From JAGVSZ01 sp963716855 (GTDB lineage: Bacteria > Pseudomonadota > Gammaproteobacteria > Burkholderiales > SG8-39): DNA of 64,000 nt. The notes beneath the pieces are model-generated. The model was given only the letters and a program-made list of their open reading frames with translations, was not told the DNA's origin and ran no database searches. Both the position numbers and the translations under genes were made by a program. Location: assembly GCA_963716855.1 (NCBI GenBank), contig CAVQUV010000007.1:104383-168382 (forward strand). Reading direction: 5' to 3'. Numbering within the stretch: the stretch's first letter is position 1; every line of letters begins with the position of its first letter. Of the stretch, positions 44,359 through 51,887 are shown in pieces.

Positions 44359-45294
44359 CTAGCCGTCGGTATTCGCCGCGTCGATCTCCCGCAGGAGCAG
44401 CTCGCGCACCGGGCGCGCGAATAACATCGCGAGGTGCCCGACGCCGGCCAGCCCGACGTTGCGCGCATGGGGATGCGCGGCGCTCGCCTGCGGCGCGACG
44501 AAGTCGTCGTGATGCGAGTAGATCGACACGAGCGGCGCCGCGACCCCGCCGCTCTCGGCCGCCGCGAGCGAGGCGAGCCAGGACGAGCCGGGCTCCATTT
44601 GGCGCGCGTTTTCGCCGGCCCCGAGATGCGCATGCATGCTGCCGTGGTGCGGCGCGCCGAGCGTGATCACGCGCGCCACCTTCGACCCGCCGTGGGCGCA
44701 GAGGTACGCGCGCGCCGCCAGGCCGCCCATGCTGTGCGTGACGAGCACGACCCGCTCGCGACCGGTGGCGGCGAGCAACTCGTCGATGCATTCGGCGAGC
44801 TGCGGCACCCACAGGTCGATGGCGCCGTAGACCGGCTCGAAGGTCACCGCGCGGACGCAGTCGCCGCGCGCGCTCAGCGCGCGCAGGAGCGACCACCACA
44901 CCGCGCGGTTGCAGACGTACCCATGCACGAGGAGCACCGGCAGCCGCGCACCGGCTTGCGGCGCAGGCCCCGTCGCGCCCATCCTTGCGCGCTCGAACGG
45001 CTGCAGGACCGCGTACGCGGTAGCGAACGCCGCGAGCTCCGCGACCACGTAGCCGATCGATGCGATCGGGCCAACGCGGAACGCCGGCGGCACCGCGCTG
45101 CGCCACCACCATGCGAGCGCGTAGGTGGCGAGGCCGAATCCGATGCGCAGGACGAGCGCGCACCCGACGGCAAGGAGCACCACGCTTCCGGCGCTCCAGC
45201 CCCCCGCGCCGACGAGCCCTGCACCGACGGCGAGATAGACCCCGAGCTCCAGCGCGAGGAGGCGGCGGAGCGCCCGGGCGAGTGTGCCGCTCAC
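44359..45294 (-). CDS. Alpha/beta-hydrolase lipase with N-terminal membrane segments
   Basis: The 311-residue protein starts with GTG overlapping the GMC oxidoreductase stop (GTGA). Residues 10-95 contain about three hydrophobic helices. The hydrolase core follows: PVLLVHGYVCNRAVWW, nucleophile elbow THSMGGLAARAYL and ITLGAPHHGSMHA, with a C-terminal catalytic histidine in GVGHLAML. It resembles triacylglycerol lipases and PGAP1-like hydrolases. Last in a four-gene operon with alcohol and aldehyde oxidation genes, it may release fatty acids or alcohols from esters. Confidence 0.85.
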   Translation of the reverse strand: MSGTLARALRRLLALELGVYLAVGAGLVGAGGWSAGSVVLLAVGCALVLRIGFGLATYALAWWWRSAVPPAFRVGPIASIGYVVAELAAFATAYAVLQPFERARMGATGPAPQAGARLPVLLVHGYVCNRAVWWSLLRALSARGDCVRAVTFEPVYGAIDLWVPQLAECIDELLAATGRERVVLVTHSMGGLAARAYLCAHGGSKVARVITLGAPHHGSMHAHLGAGENARQMEPGSSWLASLAAAESGGVAAPLVSIYSHHDDFVAPQASAAHPHARNVGLAGVGHLAMLFARPVRELLLREIDAANTDG

Positions 45295-46901
45295 GCGCCC
45301 TGGGGAACGGGCTTGGCGGTCAGCGCACCGGCGAGCGCCGTGGCGTTGCGCGCGACCAGCGCGTAGATCGAGAGCTGCGGGTTGGCGCCGAGGCTGGTCG
45401 GGAAGACGGAGCCGTCGTGCACGGAGAGATTCTCGATCTGGAAGTGGCGCCCGTTGGCGTCGACCACGCCGCGCTGCGGCCGGTCGGCCATGGCGCAGCC
45501 GCCCATGACGTGCGCCGACACCACGCGCGCGAGCAACGGCTCCAGCGGCAATGCCGCGATTCCGGCCTTCGCCGCGGCCCATGAGCCGTACGGCGCCGCG
45601 CGCTCGTGCACCGGCAGGACCTCGCGCGCGCCCGCGGCGAACTGGATCTCGGCCATCGCGAGCAGCGCCCGCCGGACTCCGTCCCAGAGATACGGCGTGA
45701 GCGGGTACGCGAGCACGGGCGATCCGTCGTTGCGCAGTCCCACGTTGCCCCCGGGGCTGTCGGGGTGGAATCCGTCGCGCAGCAGCGCCAGCAAGACCTG
45801 GGAATCCGGGAACGACTTCATCAGCCCGGCGTGCCGCGCGCCGAACCCCTGCAGCGTCATGCCGAAGAGCACCGGGTGCAGCGGCGCCGCCTCGAGCTTG
45901 AACCCGACCGGGCCGTCCAAGGGGCCGCGCTCGAGGAAGTGGTCCGAGTAGACCGTTTGGGGGGCGCCGGCATAGCCCTGCACCGGGCCGGGCATCACCG
46001 CGGCGGAGATCACCGTCGGGTGCAGGAACGTGCGGAACCCGAGCACGCGGTACGGGTCGGGCGCCCCGCTGCGCAGGAGCAGCGCCGGCGAGCCGATGCC
46101 GCCCGCCGCAATGACATAGTGGCGCGCGCGTACCGAGACGCGTCGCCCGGTCGAATGCACGCCGCGCGCGTCCAGCGCGCGGCACTCGAGCACGTCCGCC
46201 CGCCCTCGGGTAAGGTGCAGACGCTCCGCGCGCGCGAGGCAGACGAGGCGCGCGCCCCGATCGAGCGCAGCGGGGATCGTCGTCACCAGCATCGACTGCT
46301 TCGCGTTCGTCGGGCAGCCCATGCCGCAGTAGCCGAGGTTCAGGCAGCCGCTGACGTTGCGGCGGATCGTGGCGGTCGCGATGCCGAGCTTCGCCCCGCC
46401 GCGGCGAAGCACCTCGTTGTTCTCGTTCGCCGGCACCGTCCAGGGCGCGATCGCCAGGCGGCGCTCCATGCGCTCGAACCACGGCGCGAGCGCCGGGGCG
46501 GTGAGCTCGCTCAGACCGAAGCGTTCGCGCCAGTACGCGAGCGTCGCCTCGGGCGTGCGAAAGCTCGAGGTCCAGTTCACCGTCGTCGACCCGCCCACAT
46601 TGCGGCCCTGCAGGATCGTGATCGCCTTGTCGAGCGTCTTGCGCGCCGCCGACTCCTGGTAGAGCTGCGGGTAAGCCTCGGCCTCGAGCATGCGGAAGTC
46701 GGACGAGCCCTTGAGCGGTCCCTCCTCCACGAGCACGACGTCGAGCCCCGCCGCCGCAAGGATCTCCGCGGTCACGCCGCCGCCCGCGCCGGTGCCGACG
46801 ATCGCGACGTCCGCGTCCAGCACGAGGTCGCGCTCCAGCGCCGAGGCGTCGGTGACCTTCCAGCCCGACGCGAGCCCTGCGCGGATCGGGTCGCGGATCA
46901 T
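45291..46901 (-). CDS. GMC family oxidoreductase, probable long-chain alcohol oxidase
   Basis: The 536-residue flavoprotein has the FAD motif VAIVGTGAGGGVTAEILAAAG near residue 32, VGGSTTVNWTSSFRTP, a Cys-rich NLGYCGMGCPTNAKQ segment, and C-terminal SAHVMGGCAMAD and PTSLGANPQLSIYAL motifs as in cholesterol/alcohol oxidases of the GMC group. It should oxidise an alcohol to an aldehyde. Its start overlaps the TAT-protein stop (ATGA). Together with an aldehyde dehydrogenase in the same operon it would turn fatty alcohol into fatty acid; direct substrate evidence is lacking. Confidence 0.85.
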   Translation of the reverse strand: MIRDPIRAGLASGWKVTDASALERDLVLDADVAIVGTGAGGGVTAEILAAAGLDVVLVEEGPLKGSSDFRMLEAEAYPQLYQESAARKTLDKAITILQGRNVGGSTTVNWTSSFRTPEATLAYWRERFGLSELTAPALAPWFERMERRLAIAPWTVPANENNEVLRRGGAKLGIATATIRRNVSGCLNLGYCGMGCPTNAKQSMLVTTIPAALDRGARLVCLARAERLHLTRGRADVLECRALDARGVHSTGRRVSVRARHYVIAAGGIGSPALLLRSGAPDPYRVLGFRTFLHPTVISAAVMPGPVQGYAGAPQTVYSDHFLERGPLDGPVGFKLEAAPLHPVLFGMTLQGFGARHAGLMKSFPDSQVLLALLRDGFHPDSPGGNVGLRNDGSPVLAYPLTPYLWDGVRRALLAMAEIQFAAGAREVLPVHERAAPYGSWAAAKAGIAALPLEPLLARVVSAHVMGGCAMADRPQRGVVDANGRHFQIENLSVHDGSVFPTSLGANPQLSIYALVARNATALAGALTAKPVPQGA

Positions 46902-47410
46902 CCGAGCGCCGGTGGGCCGGGATAGCCGATCGCCGGCCAGCTGTCCGGTCGCGCGTACCACGCCGCAAGGACGAGCTCGTGCAGCGCGTGATACGCCTGC
47001 TGGAACAGGGCCCAGCGGCTGAACCGCCACCGCTCCAGGAATGCCGTGACGTCGGCCGGCGAAGCCTGCGGCCACGGGGCGCTCACGCCTGCGAGCAGGC
47101 GCCGCCCGGGCCACGACGCGAGGAGCGCGAGGAGGTCCCTCACTTCCGCCTGCAGGTGCGGCGGCAGTCCCGCGACGGCGCGATCGATGCTGCCGACGAT
47201 CGCCGCGAGGCTCGCGCCCGCCGCCCCGGTACCGGCGAGGATTGCCGGCGCGACCGCGGCGAGCACCTCGCGGTCATTCTCGGTCAGTGCTTCGGACGGG
47301 TCGGCGCCGGTCGCGGCGCGATAGCCCTTCTGCGCCCGCGCGGCGCCGGCGGCGGCGAGCAGCAGGCCGCCGGCGACTCCGAACCTGATGAACTGCCGGC
47401 GGGAAACCAT
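46898..47410 (-). CDS. Small TAT-exported protein, possible partner subunit of the GMC oxidase
   Basis: The 170-residue protein begins MVSRRQFIRFGVAGGLLLAAAGAARA, a twin-arginine signal. The mature part (NDREVLAAVAPAIL, LPPHLQAEVRDLLALL, RWRFSRWALFQQAYHALHELV) resembles the small subunit of gluconate 2-dehydrogenase-type GMC complexes. It overlaps both neighbours by a few bases. The small subunit could escort the GMC flavoprotein, which has no export signal of its own, across the membrane (inference). Confidence 0.72.
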   Translation of the reverse strand: MVSRRQFIRFGVAGGLLLAAAGAARAQKGYRAATGADPSEALTENDREVLAAVAPAILAGTGAAGASLAAIVGSIDRAVAGLPPHLQAEVRDLLALLASWPGRRLLAGVSAPWPQASPADVTAFLERWRFSRWALFQQAYHALHELVLAAWYARPDSWPAIGYPGPPALG

Positions 47411-48846
47411 CAACGCAGGAGGAAGTCGACGAGACGCTCGAAGGTTCTGCCGTACGGTGGCTTGAAGAGCGCCATCGCGTTCACGCGCGCCTGCCGGAAA
47501 ACGCCCTTCTGCTTCGAGAACGCAAGGAAGCCATCGTAGCCGTGGTACTGCCCCATCCCGCTCGGCCCCACGCCGCCGAACGGCAGATCGTCCTGCGCGA
47601 TATGCAGAATGGTGTCGTTGATCGTCACCCCACCGGCGACGGTCTCGGTCAGCACGCGGCGAATCCGCGATGCGTCTCGATCGAAGCAATAGAGCGCGAG
47701 CGGCCGCGGTCGTGCGTTGACATACGCGAGCGCGTCGTCGAACGACGCGTAGGCAATCACCGGCAGAATCGGCCCGAAGATCTCCTCGCGCATCACGCGG
47801 CACGAATCCGGGGCGCCAACGAGGAGCGTCGGCGGAATCCGCCGGGTGGCGGGGTCCGGCGCCACGCCGGTCGGCCCGAGCATATGTACCTCCGCGCCCC
47901 GCGCGCGCGCCTCTTCGACGTAGCCGGCGAGCCGCGCGAAGTGCCGCGCGTCGATGATCGAGCTGTAGTCGGGGGAGCGCAGCGGATCCGGATAGCAGGC
48001 CGCGACGACCCGGCGCGCGGCGTCGACGAACTCGCGCAGCTGCGCCCCGGGGACGAGCGCGTAGTCGGGCGCGATGCACGTCTGACCGGCATTCATCAGC
48101 TTCCCGACGAGGATGCGCTCGGCCGCGGCCTCGATCGGGTACTCCGGACCGACGATCGCCGGCGACTTCCCGCCGAGCTCGAGCGTCACTGGCGTCAGGT
48201 TCTCCGCGGCCGCTCGCATCACCGCGCGGCCCACGCCGGTCGAGCCGGTGAAAAGCAGGTGATCGAACGGCAACGCCGCAAACGCGCGCCCGACTTCTGC
48301 GTCGCCGGTTACGATCGCGACCTCGTCGGGATCGAACGCAGCGCGCACCAGCACTGCAAGCAGCGCGCCGGTCACCGGCACGAGCTCGGACATCTTCACG
48401 AGCGCACGGTTGCCAGCCGCCAAGGCGGCGACGAGCGGACCGACCGCGAGATAGACCGGGTAGTTCCAGGGAACGATGATCCCGACCACGCCGAGCGGCT
48501 GCGCGATCACTTGCGCTCGCCCGGGCAGGAACCACAGCGAGGTGGCACGCGCCTTGGGCCTCATCCACTTCCGCAGGTGGCGGCGCGCGTGGCGTACCGC
48601 CTCCAGGCTGGGGAACAGCTCGAGCAGCCGCGTCTCGTGCGTGGAGCGGTGCCCGAAATCCCGCGACACCGCGTCGGCGATGGCGGCCGCGTTGTCGTAC
48701 AGCAATCGCTCCAGCGCGGCGAGGCGCCGATCGCGCGCCGCCGCATCCGGGTAGGGTGCACGCGCGAACGCCACTCGCTGCGCGTCGAAGCGTTGCGCGA
48801 GGTTCGCGGCGTCGAAAGCGGGGGCCTGCGGGCTGGGGGCGTTCAT
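47410..48846 (-). CDS. Aldehyde dehydrogenase, coniferyl-aldehyde-dehydrogenase type
   Basis: The 478-residue NAD(P)-dependent enzyme has GVVGIIVPWNYPVYL, LFTGSTGVGRAVM, the catalytic Glu in TLELGGKSPAIV and Cys in NAGQTCIAPDY, then EEIFGPILPVI. The C-terminus with a hydrophobic tail and FSKQKGVF fits the class 3-like group that includes coniferyl and long-chain fatty aldehyde dehydrogenases. It is the first gene of the operon with the GMC oxidase and lipase, so a fatty aldehyde is the likeliest substrate. GTG three codons upstream is an alternative start. Confidence 0.88.
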   Translation of the reverse strand: MNAPSPQAPAFDAANLAQRFDAQRVAFARAPYPDAAARDRRLAALERLLYDNAAAIADAVSRDFGHRSTHETRLLELFPSLEAVRHARRHLRKWMRPKARATSLWFLPGRAQVIAQPLGVVGIIVPWNYPVYLAVGPLVAALAAGNRALVKMSELVPVTGALLAVLVRAAFDPDEVAIVTGDAEVGRAFAALPFDHLLFTGSTGVGRAVMRAAAENLTPVTLELGGKSPAIVGPEYPIEAAAERILVGKLMNAGQTCIAPDYALVPGAQLREFVDAARRVVAACYPDPLRSPDYSSIIDARHFARLAGYVEEARARGAEVHMLGPTGVAPDPATRRIPPTLLVGAPDSCRVMREEIFGPILPVIAYASFDDALAYVNARPRPLALYCFDRDASRIRRVLTETVAGGVTINDTILHIAQDDLPFGGVGPSGMGQYHGYDGFLAFSKQKGVFRQARVNAMALFKPPYGRTFERLVDFLLR

Positions 48847-48943
48847 TCGCGGCACTCGGCTGGAATCGCGATCGATTCTAGCCCCGGGCCGTAGAGCCCT
48901 CGCTCTAATGCGGGTGCGCGCCGCCTCGCGGCGCGCGCCTCCC

Positions 48944-48949
48944 TATAAT
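48944..48949 (+). promoter_or_regulatory. -10 element immediately before the FFLEE-protein start
   Basis: Perfect TATAAT ends 8 bases before the ATG at 48958. Transcription would begin at about 48956, giving an mRNA with almost no 5-prime leader. No Shine-Dalgarno site is visible. Confidence 0.5.
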
Positions 48950-48957
48950 CGCGCCGC

Positions 48958-49701
48958 ATGACTACGGGCGCGTCCGGTTCGGCCACCCCTGCAGAGCGGC
49001 TGCGCGAGGGCGTCGCGCGGGTGCGTACGCTGCGCGACTCGGTCCGGGCCGACCCCGTGCTCGCGCAGGACCGGCTGCTGGTGCGGGCCTGGCAGGCGGA
49101 CCGACTCGCGCGGACCTACCCCGACCTCCTTGCGAGCCCGCGCTACGGTCCCGCGGCAACGTTCTTCCTGTCCGATCTGTACGGCCCCAAGGACTTCTCC
49201 GCGCGCGACGAGGAAGTCGCCCGCATCATCCCGACGATGACGCGCATGCTGCCCGCGAGCGCGCTCGAGACGATCGCCCTCGCGGTCGAGCTGGACGCGC
49301 TCGCCGAGGGGCTCGACCAGCGGGTGGCCGTTGCGCTACGCCGACTGCAGCCGGGCGCGCGCGCGCTAGAGGTCTCGGAGGCCTCATACGCAAAGGCGTA
49401 CCGCGCCGCGGGCTCGACGGCGGAGCGCGAGCGGCAGATCTGGCTCACCGGGCGCATCGGTACCGCGCTCGATCGCCTCGCGCGCAAACCCCTGATCGCG
49501 GGCGCCCTGCGGCTGATGGAGGGGCCGGCGCACGCGGCCGGGCTCGGCGCGCTGCACGACTTCCTCGCCCGCGGCTTCGCGGCCTTCCGCGGCATGCGCG
49601 GCGCCGACGAGTTTCTGGCGGTTATCGGCGCCCGCGAGGCCCGGATCAACGCCCGCCTTTTTGCCGCGGACCCGCGCCCCTTCGACGCCGAGGGCGCCTG
49701 A
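48958..49701 (+). CDS. FFLEE-motif-type protein of unknown function
   Basis: The 247-residue cytoplasmic, largely helical protein contains AATFFLSDLYGPKDFSARDEEVARIIP near residue 68, matching the proteobacterial family recognised by an FFLEELYGP-like motif, here FFLSDLYGP. It has no membrane segment or known catalytic motif. It lies directly before the acyl-CoA synthetase gene (98-base gap) and next to aldehyde dehydrogenase, so a lipid-linked role is possible but unproven. Confidence 0.7.
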   Translation: MTTGASGSATPAERLREGVARVRTLRDSVRADPVLAQDRLLVRAWQADRLARTYPDLLASPRYGPAATFFLSDLYGPKDFSARDEEVARIIPTMTRMLPASALETIALAVELDALAEGLDQRVAVALRRLQPGARALEVSEASYAKAYRAAGSTAERERQIWLTGRIGTALDRLARKPLIAGALRLMEGPAHAAGLGALHDFLARGFAAFRGMRGADEFLAVIGAREARINARLFAADPRPFDAEGA

Positions 49702-49799
49702 CCACCGGCGCGGCGGTTGCACCCGACAGGCCACTTGGCTACGCTTCGCCCCTCCGCCGCGGGCGCCCGCCCGACGGCCGGACCAAAGGGGGCGAAGAC

Positions 49800-51503
49800 G
49801 TGGACAAACCGTGGCTGAAGAGCTACCCCGCCGGCATGCCGGCGGAGATCGACCTGAAGGCGTTCTCCTCGGTGCGGGACATCCTGGAGAAGAGCTGCCA
49901 GCGCTTCGCCGACAAGCCCGCCTACTCGAACCTCGGCGTCACGCTCACCTATCGCGAGCTCGATCGCCTGAGCCGCGACTTCGCGGCGTTCCTGCAGTCG
50001 ATGCCCGGCCTCGCGAAGGGCGAGCGCGTCGCGATCATGATGCCCAACCTGCTCCAGTACCCGATCGCGCTGTTCGGCGTGCTGCGCGCGGGGATGACCG
50101 TCGTGAACGTCAACCCGCTGTATACCGCCCGCGAACTCGAGCACCAGCTCAAGGACTCGGGCGCGCGCGCCATCGTGGTCGTCGAGAACTTCGCCCACAC
50201 CGTGCAGCAGGTCATCGAGAAGACCTCGATCGAGACGGTGATCACCACGCAGATCGGCGACCTCCTCCCGATCCCGAAGCGCTGGATCGTCAACTACGTC
50301 GTGAAGAACGTGAAGAAGATGGTCCCGGCGTGGCGCATCGACGGGGCGATCGAGTTCCGCGCGGCGCTGCGTCGCGGCACCGGCGCGTCCCTGAAGGAGG
50401 TGCCGCTCGCGCACGACGACATCGCGTTCCTGCAATACACCGGCGGCACCACCGGCGTGGCGAAGGGCGCGATGCTCACGCACGGCAACATCGTGGCGAA
50501 CCTGCAGCAGTGCTCGGCGTGGATCGGCCAGGACCTCAAGGAGGGCGAGGAGGTCATCATCACCGCGCTGCCGCTCTACCACATCTTCTGCCTCACCGCG
50601 AACTGCCTGGTGTTCATGAAGCTCGGCGGCGAGAACGTCCTGATCACCAATCCGCGCGACATGCCCGGCTTCGTCAAGACGCTCGCGGGCAAGCCCTTCT
50701 CGATGCTGACCGGGGTGAATACGCTGTTCAACGGCCTGCTCAACACCGCGGGCTTCGACCAGCTCGACTTCAAACGCGTGAAGTTCTCGCTCGGCGGCGG
50801 CACGGCGGTCCAGCGCGCGGTCGCCGAGCGCTGGCAGAAGGTCACCGGCACGCGCCTCGTCGAGGCCTACGGACTCACCGAGACCTCGCCCGCGGCGTGC
50901 ATCAACCCGCTCGGGTCCGAGTTCAACGGCACCATCGGGCTGCCGATCCCCTCCACCGAAGTCGCGATCATGAGCGACGACATGCAGCGGCTCCCGGTGT
51001 ACGACGGCAAGGGACCGGTGGAGCCGTGCACCGGCGAGATCTGCATCCGCGGACCGCAGGTGATGAAGGGCTACTGGAAGCAGGAGGCCGAGACCGCGAA
51101 GGTGCTCACGCCGGACCGGTGGCTCAAGACCGGCGACGTCGGATTCATGGACGCGCGCGGCTACGTCACCATCACCGACCGCAAGAAGGACATGATCCTG
51201 GTGTCCGGCTTCAACGTGTACCCGAACGAGATCGAAGGCGTGGTCGCGATGCATCCGGGCGTGCTCGAGTGCGCCGCGGTCGGCGTGCCCGACGACAGGT
51301 CCGGCGAAGCGGTGAAGGTGGTCGTCATCAAGAAGGATCCGGGCCTCACGGTGGAGGACGTCCTGAAGCATTGCCGCGAGCACCTGACCGGCTACAAGAT
51401 TCCGAAGCTGGTCGAGTTCCGCACCGAGCTGCCGAAGACCCCCGTCGGCAAGGTCCTGCGCCGCGAGCTGCGCGACGCGCCGAAGGCGAAAGCGGCGGCC
51501 TGA
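49800..51503 (+). CDS. fadD: Long-chain fatty acid-CoA ligase
   Basis: The 567-residue AMP-forming ligase starts with GTG and has the AMP/P-loop motif QYTGGTTGVAKGAMLTHGN, YGLTETSPA, the hinge/adenylate motif TGDVGFMDARGYVTITDRKKD and the C-terminal catalytic lysine in PKTPVGKVLRREL. It activates fatty acids to acyl-CoA with ATP. Layout (N-terminal MDKPWLKSYPAGMPAEI) matches FadD of beta- and gammaproteobacteria. It provides substrate for beta-oxidation, PHA and wax ester synthesis encoded around it. Confidence 0.93.
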   Translation: MDKPWLKSYPAGMPAEIDLKAFSSVRDILEKSCQRFADKPAYSNLGVTLTYRELDRLSRDFAAFLQSMPGLAKGERVAIMMPNLLQYPIALFGVLRAGMTVVNVNPLYTARELEHQLKDSGARAIVVVENFAHTVQQVIEKTSIETVITTQIGDLLPIPKRWIVNYVVKNVKKMVPAWRIDGAIEFRAALRRGTGASLKEVPLAHDDIAFLQYTGGTTGVAKGAMLTHGNIVANLQQCSAWIGQDLKEGEEVIITALPLYHIFCLTANCLVFMKLGGENVLITNPRDMPGFVKTLAGKPFSMLTGVNTLFNGLLNTAGFDQLDFKRVKFSLGGGTAVQRAVAERWQKVTGTRLVEAYGLTETSPAACINPLGSEFNGTIGLPIPSTEVAIMSDDMQRLPVYDGKGPVEPCTGEICIRGPQVMKGYWKQEAETAKVLTPDRWLKTGDVGFMDARGYVTITDRKKDMILVSGFNVYPNEIEGVVAMHPGVLECAAVGVPDDRSGEAVKVVVIKKDPGLTVEDVLKHCREHLTGYKIPKLVEFRTELPKTPVGKVLRRELRDAPKAKAAA

Positions 51504-51712
51504 TCGCCGGTCCCGCGCCGGCGCGGCGCGGTGGCCGGCCCGTGCGCTTGAAAACAACTAGGCCGAATGGCCTATGCCTTTGGGCAGTGCTCGCTCGTCT
51601 TTCCTGCTGCAGCGTCGATTTCCCGCGTATTTGCAATGCGTTAGCGCAATCGCGCGTATGTCCCTGATCGGACTCACGGAAATCGGCGGCAGTGCCTAGG
51701 ACAACGTCATGG
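51504..51712. other. Intergenic region upstream of the small-RNA promoter
   Basis: No convincing gene is present. It holds a TAGGCC-N4-GGCCTA palindrome (51559-51574) and a 41-codon ATG-started reading frame (51574-51699) with no Shine-Dalgarno and no recognisable family. Base composition is less GC-rich than in neighbouring genes, consistent with regulatory DNA. Confidence 0.5.
51559..51574. promoter_or_regulatory. Palindrome TAGGCC-GAAT-GGCCTA
   Basis: A perfect 6-bp inverted repeat with a 4-base spacer lies 139 bases upstream of the small-RNA -35 box and 56 bases after the fadD stop. It resembles the TAGGTC-CTC-GGCCTA repeat near the phasin gene, though with one base more spacing. Confidence 0.45.
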
Positions 51713-51741
51713 TTGAAGACGCTCTGCCACTTTTCTATAGT
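51713..51741 (+). promoter_or_regulatory. Sigma-70-type promoter of a putative small RNA
   Basis: TTGAAG (51713-51718) and TATAGT (51736-51741) are separated by exactly 17 bases. They match the consensus at four and five of six positions. No protein gene follows on this strand before an intrinsic terminator at 51861. Confidence 0.65.
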
Positions 51742-51747
51742 GAGATC

Positions 51748-51886
51748 GATCGCCTTCACGGCGTTGCAATGCGCGGGGCTTAGGATTCCCTCCGTTCGGC
51801 GCAGCGTCGGCCGGCCCCTTACCTCCGAGAGCGCTGGTCATCGCGCTCTTCCTCCCTGTTGACGGCCCTCCGGGCCGTCTTTTTTT
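51748..51886 (+). ncRNA. Putative orphan small RNA with three CCUCC motifs
   Basis: About 139 nt lie between a good promoter and an intrinsic terminator, with no coding potential. Three anti-Shine-Dalgarno motifs occur: CCTCC at 51789-51793, 51822-51826 and 51851-51855. The second and third flank a 7-bp hairpin (AGAGCGC 51828-51834 with GCGCTCT 51843-51849). The first lies inside a longer weaker stem (GGGGC with GCCCC). Exposed CCUCC could pair with ribosome binding sites, as in known anti-SD small RNAs of proteobacteria. Its 3-prime end touches the converging phaC stop. Expression is unproven. Confidence 0.55.
51861..51886 (+). terminator. Intrinsic terminator of the putative small RNA
   Basis: GACGGCCC pairs with GGGCCGTC around a TCC loop, followed by seven T residues. 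Orientation is plus strand. It ends one base before the phaC stop codon on the opposite strand. Confidence 0.88.
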
Positions 51887-51887
51887 C

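Noticed and set aside
51574..51699. A 41-codon ORF between fadD and the small-RNA promoter
   Set aside because: No Shine-Dalgarno, no family resemblance, and its ATG lies inside a palindrome.
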